Positions 59,745-64,000 of a stretch of 64,000 nucleotides of DNA are shown here, in pieces (position 1 is the stretch's first letter; each line of letters begins with the position of its first letter). Position numbers and translations under genes: made by a program. The DNA comes from Chionoecetes opilio (Eukaryota > Arthropoda > Malacostraca > Decapoda > Majidae), in contig JACEEZ010018080.1 of NCBI GenBank assembly GCA_016584305.1, positions 47,501 to 111,500 of the forward strand, written 5' to 3'. Below the pieces are notes generated by a model that was not told where the DNA came from, made no database searches, and saw only the letters and a program-made list of their open reading frames with translations.

Positions 59745-60525
59745 TCTGAATAATACTAAACTCAGGTTTAATTAAACTCCTAATCTAACCCAACCCGGAC
59801 ATTTCAGCCTCCTTACCTAGCCTAATCTAACCAAATATATACCTAATCTAAACCTAACCCGGACGTCTTTACCTCCTAACCTAACCAAGCCCAGTATAAG
59901 TACCTCATAAATGGAAAAACTAGGGTGAGTAGGTAAGAAGAAGCAGAGTAAGGCGTAGGTAAGTACGATCCTCTCTCCTTTCTGGAAATAATTTTCTATA
60001 TCTCCGAAAGTATTGATTTGCAATGGAAATTCACTGGAGATAATGTTTCTCAGAATCCATTGAGGTAAACAGAAACCACACTTCCAATTATGTAGAGTAT
60101 TAAGCTACAATAGGAAAGTGATGTGGAAATTCCCATAGTTGGAGCACCCTGCTCTACACAATGGAAGTATGGTAACTATGGTTGCTGTTTACCTTTATGT
60201 ATTCTGAAAAACTTTCCTTTTGAGTTTGTATCGCAAATCACTACTTTCGGAGATACAGAACATCTTTTATAGGCAGAAGAGAGGGTAGTGTTTATACATA
60301 TGCTTTACTCTTCTTGTAACGTGCATTGGTTTTGTTTTTCCATGTCATGGACACTTATATAGAGCTTAGGTTTTGAGGTTAAAATTTAGGGTTTGAACTG
60401 GGATTGGTTAGATTAGGTTTAGTGATTAAAATGCGGGGTTAGGTCAAGAGGATACAAAATTTGGTTAGGTTAGGAGGCTAAAACATTGATTTAGTATTTG
60501 TGTTTAGTATTATTTAGATGTCATT
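59745..60525. mobile_element. Long inverted-repeat element with TTAGG-like repeats near both ends
   Basis: Arms about 360 bp: left 'gaataatactaaac...' then CCTAA words (59775-59885) then 'tatctccgaaagtattgatt' (60001). Right arm complement: 'aatcactactttcggagata' (60235), then TTAGG words (60400-60475), then 'gtttagtattatttagatg' (60502). 70-80% similar by eye. The ends and target duplication are not resolved. Same design as 4762-5446, 5815-8659 and 9310-9860. Confidence 0.6.
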
Positions 60526-60839
60526 CCATGGTTTTCATGGTGATTATTGTCTGAAACACAAAAACACTGGAATACAATAGTCACCGCAAAAAAACGTTCG
60601 ATGCAAAAAATCTTGGGACGGGTAAGACGTCTTCGGATTTCTTGCCCGTTTCAGTGGTATCGATTGAATGTTCTCGAGTCATACATCTGGCATCTCACTG
60701 GGCTGGAGGTTAGTCCTCGTAGTGCTCCAGATCGCTCAGGCTGCACTGAGGCATTAAGATGAGAGGGTTGCTGTCTTTACTCCTTGCACCTTCTTACCCC
60801 AAATCACCCCACCTTCCTCTACCCCTTCCCCCAGGTCTA
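60526..60839. other. No gene recognised
   Basis: Sequence between the inverted-repeat element and the Tc1-like remnant; the two short frames here have no recognisable domain. Confidence 0.5.
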
Positions 60840-61425
60840 CAGAAGCATTTTGCCTGGCAAATCACAATCCGTTGTCAAGAAGGAACAAATAGTCACTTTG
60901 TACAGTGGGGGAAAGTCCATGAGCCAGATAGCAAGGGAGATGGAAATCCCCAGAAGCGCTGTCTCAATCTGGTGCATGCAGGCTTTAAATGATGAGTCGG
61001 AAACTGGTTTGGTGGAAAAAGGGTTAGAACGACCTTGGGAAATGTCAAAGAAGACCAAGCAACTATTCAAGAGGATAGTTATGAATCAACCTTTAAACAA
61101 ATGCAGGGAATTGAAGGCACCGAACCTGTAAGTGTTCAGCAAGGGTTTTCCAAGGACCATACAACATCAGCTGCAGACTACGAACTAACAACCAACATCG
61201 CTGCCAAGAAGCCTCTCCTTACACAGGCGATCAAAAAGATGCTATTTGAATTTTGTAACAAATACAAGTTAAGGAAGAGGATTGGGAAAGAGTTGCTTTT
61301 AGCAATGAATCCTGCTTCTACATCACAAGGAGGGCTACCAAGAAGATCAGACGTCCGTGTCGGTCCAACTGCTTCCACCCGAAGTATACTGTCTTAACAA
61401 TGAAATATGCGGCCTTTTTCATGAT
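60840..61425 (+). pseudogene. Tc1-like transposase remnant with altered catalytic residue
   Basis: From about 60850 the frame reads GKSQSVVKKEQIVTLYSGGK, then SQIAREMEIPRSAVSIW, the paired helix-turn-helix of Tc1/mariner transposases, up to 61131. A frameshift follows. AAKKPLLTQAIKKM (about 61205) is the pre-catalytic block. In another frame at 61272-61330 the text reads EEDWERVAFSNESCFYI, where Tc1 family members have F-S-D-E-S: the second catalytic Asp has become Asn. The DNA then passes into LINE sequence at about 61425, so the last catalytic region is absent. Clearly dead. Confidence 0.85.
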
Positions 61426-62050
61426 GTATTTACCTAGTTGTATTTTACAGAGCCTGAGCTACACTCGTGTGGTTCCGTCTCCATATCTACAGTTATCCAG
61501 TCTTTCTTTCAACTGGTGCACATTCTTTGCCGATACCACCTCCTCATTTAGTCCATTCCAAACTTCTACATTTCTATGAGGGAAGCTGTACTTCTTTTTG
61601 TTATTCAGTTATTTCCCTTTTCTTATTTTTTTTATACCCTCCTGTATATCGACCTTCTCTTTGCTCCCGAATCAGTAGTCTCTCATTGTCTGTTCCTTCC
61701 ATCTTTGTTGTCAGCTTAAAAATTGTTATTAAGTCTCCTCGTTCTCTTCTTTGCTCGAGTGTTGGTAACTATATTTCCTTCAACCTTTCCTCATAAGAAA
61801 GTTCTTCTAGCTCTGGTACCATCTTTGTTGCCATTCTCTGTATCCTCACCAACTTTTTCACATGCTTCTTTTTATATGGGGACCCTATGATGGCTGCATA
61901 TTCCATTATTCGTTGGATCATTGTAGTAATTATCTTTCTCGTCATATTCTTGTCAATGTAATGAAATGCAACTCTAATATTCTTCAACATCCTGTACGTA
62001 TCTCCAAATCTTTTCTCTATGTGTTTTTCTGGTTGTAGGTTGTCTTGTAC
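61425..62050 (-). pseudogene. LINE 3' part, RT thumb region (family D)
   Basis: The minus frame 61990-61769 reads IQRIMEYAAIIGSPYKKKHV, then KLVRIQRMATKMVPELEELS and YEERLKEI, the conserved thumb/C-terminal segment of CR1/RTE-like LINEs that are very common in decapods. The text to 61425 is the more decayed C-terminus and 3' UTR. 5'-truncated at about 62050 by, or before, the next element. Confidence 0.8.
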
Positions 62051-62054
62051 ACTA

Positions 62055-62850
62055 GGGTCCCACAGAAAACGAGAAATTGGTCGATAAACGAGGTCGTTCT
62101 ATGTGAATTCGCTCTATGTGAAACACATCGGTAACCTATGGGAAAAATTGATATTGGTCGATCAGTCCTCCCGTGCATACCCGTACATTTATACTCATTC
62201 ACACCCATGCATATCAAAACATATATAAATGATAAGTTATGCATAGAAATGATGAAATAGGTATATTGTTGCTTATCTCAAATTAATAGGGATTATCTGC
62301 AGGGAGCGAGGGTTCCGAGGCATCTTGGAGGTCACTCATCGCCACATCGGTCGGAGCTCGCACGTTCACAGCTGATAACTTGTAAACAAAACCACAACAA
62401 CGAAAGTGTACCGTCGAATGAAAGTCATCAATAAATTACGATAACTGACGATATCGTGAATGGATCTCAACATATATCCTTCACATGAATGTTTTTTTTG
62501 GTAATAATGGATGAGAACTGCGCGGTCACTACTGCCATTCCCCACCTCATGCCACCCTCACCCCACCTCTGTGGCGACACGCCGCCGCCGTGCCCCTCCT
62601 CACTCCATGCCAGGGACACAGCCTTCGTTCTGTACGATATGTACTCGGCGCTCTATATGAGAACTCCTCGGATTTGCCCTACTTGGATGGCGGAATCGTT
62701 CTACGTTCTATATGATCATATTCGTTCCTAACAACATTTTTGGAATTTTATTCATTAAAAAATAAATAATAATAATAATAAATTTTAATATTTTAGGTAG
62801 TTCGTTCTATAGGGGAAACACTCTATGTGAACACGTTTTATGCGGGACCC
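62055..62850. mobile_element. TIR element (GGGTCCC ends)
   Basis: Ends GGGTCCCACAGAAAACGAG and complement GGGTCCCGCATAAAACGTG; TA on the left, TT on the right, probably an eroded TA. Subterminal 'gttctatgtga / ctctatgtga' words recur in both halves. ATG at 62507 opens MDENCAVTTAI, a block shared with 50874. 796 bp. Confidence 0.75.
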
Positions 62851-63256
62851 TTCAGAGGCTCCCGTTCTGTGCCAGACAGAGTCTTCCAGCACGGACGCCT
62901 GGCCATGCCCTCAAATCCGGACCTTCGAGCCCTCCAGTCCTTCCAGATTGAGGTTTCTGGGTTTTTAGGTCTGGGAGGTTTGATGGTTGGTTTCCAATCG
63001 GATCTTACCTGACTTCCTTCCCTACCAGAGTTCCTGGTTAAGACTGCTTCAACCTCCAACGGCTTACCTTGGGGGGTTCCTTCTCAAGGGTCTCTCCGAC
63101 CTATATCTCGGCATTCTTTATCTCAGTATCTTCTACAACTCGGCTGGGTTTTAAAATATTCTTTAAAACATCAAAATCCCAAATTTATCAAAAATGAAAA
63201 CATAATAATAGAAAAATTTTAATTTCCCAAAAATGAAACACAAATTATCGGGAAAA
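62851..63256. other. No gene recognised
   Basis: C-rich stretch to about 63150 with frames open on both strands but no domain I recognise; AT-rich from 63155. Confidence 0.4.
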
Positions 63257-63397
63257 TGTCGGCAATGCCGACTCTTTCAAAGCCTGTGCCCAGGGAGCCT
63301 CAGCCCTCCACCAGCAGTGAGTCCTGCAGCCTTAGCACCACTGTGTCCTCACACTTACATGAACATATTTTTCAAAGTGACAGTGATTTGAGTTAAG
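63257..63397 (+). CDS. Short Ser-rich reading frame, possible C-terminal tail of a Tigger-like transposase
   Basis: ATG 63257 to TAA 63397, 46 codons: starts MSAMPTLSKPVPREPQPSTS and ends with an acidic SDSDLS. Pro/Ser-rich tails of this style close many Tigger/CENP-B-like transposases, but no catalytic part is nearby. It may equally be chance. Confidence 0.2.
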
Positions 63398-63729
63398 TAG
63401 TGAATAATAATAATAATAATAATAATTTTATTCTCGCCCGGAGGCATACAGACAAAAAACAAAGCGATAAGAACAAGCCAAGGAGTAAACTTAAGTACTA
63501 GAGCAAAAATTAAAAACAAGAACAAAGTACAGGCACATTAGGGGACATAGGATCAAAGTACATAGAAAAGCATACATGGACACCTATGCTACCCCACATT
63601 CTGCACAACCAGCAGACCCAGCCACCGCTGTTGTATAGGTCCACATACATAGGCCGAGCTCTGCCCGACAGAGGTGATGATGGAGTTCGTAGAGAGCTCC
63701 ACCCTACTCCTTAAACTGAACACGGAGTG
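63398..63729 (-). repeat. LINE 3' fragment (same family as 21193-22310) with (AAT)n tail
   Basis: 'tattctcgcccggaggcata' to 'aactgaacacggagtg' matches 21212-21595. The 31-bp unit present four times in the other copy appears once here. The tail is a pure (AAT)n of about nine units. Confidence 0.88.
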
Positions 63730-64000
63730 GCGAATAAGTTCTGAGTTGAATGATTAAGTGTTTTAGTGAATAAGTGCTGTACAGTAGTGTTCAAGTGTTT
63801 AGTGTTAATACTCTATGTAAAAAGTAGGAAACACGAGGATGAATGAAAATACTGCAGTCTACCCAAACCAATTTATTGTAAAAGAAAACGTACCAAGAGT
63901 GTGGCACAGGAAAATTATTTTAATGGGTAACTAAGATATTATATTAGGTATTCATTTGCCTTATAAGAACATAAGATCTTATATTGCAATCTTAGTTTCC
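63730..64000. other. Unassigned; LINE tail begins at the edge
   Basis: Repeated 'gtgaataagtgctg'-like words (63730-63800). 'ttataagaacataag' at 63960 is the start of another 3' tail of the 40142-47060 LINE family, continuing off-window. Confidence 0.5.

Overview
The window looks like nuclear DNA of an arthropod, most likely a decapod crustacean. This is inferred from a split ion-channel gene with invertebrate-type sequence, abundant (TTAGG)n/(CCTAA)n repeats (the arthropod telomere motif) at interstitial positions, long (CT)n and (TA)n microsatellites, tRNA-derived SINEs, several LINE families and a dense layer of non-autonomous DNA transposons. There is no bacterial-style gene organisation, and most open frames longer than 60 codons are chance or transposon-derived.

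The one clear host gene is the 3' half of a cyclic-nucleotide-gated cation channel alpha subunit on the + strand. Six exons (5621-5743, 11951-12088, 31217-31360, 31931-32053, 32362-32494, 32690-32868) join in frame to 279 codons. They encode the C-linker, the cyclic-nucleotide-binding domain and a C-terminal coiled coil. The transmembrane and pore exons must lie upstream of the window. The two large introns (6.2 kb and 19.1 kb) are packed with mobile elements.

Layout. 1-3753: a pogo/Tigger-style element with its left end off-window, carrying SINEs and a 1.05-kb near-perfect palindrome. 3.8-9.9 kb: MITEs and inverted-repeat elements with telomere-like repeats, including a hAT-like element that contains a PIF/Harbinger-like element that contains a decayed C2H2 zinc-finger array. 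12.4-29.9 kb: nested TA-target elements, including a 2.7-kb terminal-inverted-repeat element encoding a nearly intact DDE-like transposase of a family I cannot assign, and a MITE family in three copies that carries a captured LINE fragment. 31.2-32.9 kb: the last four channel exons, followed by a hAT MITE with 8-bp target duplications. 36-38 kb and 57-58.6 kb: two copies of one LINE family. 40.1-47.1 kb: a degenerate LINE interrupted by SINEs and at least six DNA transposons. 51.5-52.8 kb: a dispersed repeat holding two pogo-like MITEs whose empty sites are preserved at 26 kb. 53.7-54.3 kb: a Cys-rich reading frame of an uncharacterised type. 59.7-64 kb: another inverted-repeat element, a Tc1-like transposase remnant, LINE 3' ends and a further TIR element.

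Apart from the channel there is no functional pathway here. The value of the window is its readable insertion history: target duplications, empty sites and nesting order let many insertions be dated relative to one another. Superfamily names for the non-coding elements rest on target-duplication length and terminal sequence, so they are inferences.
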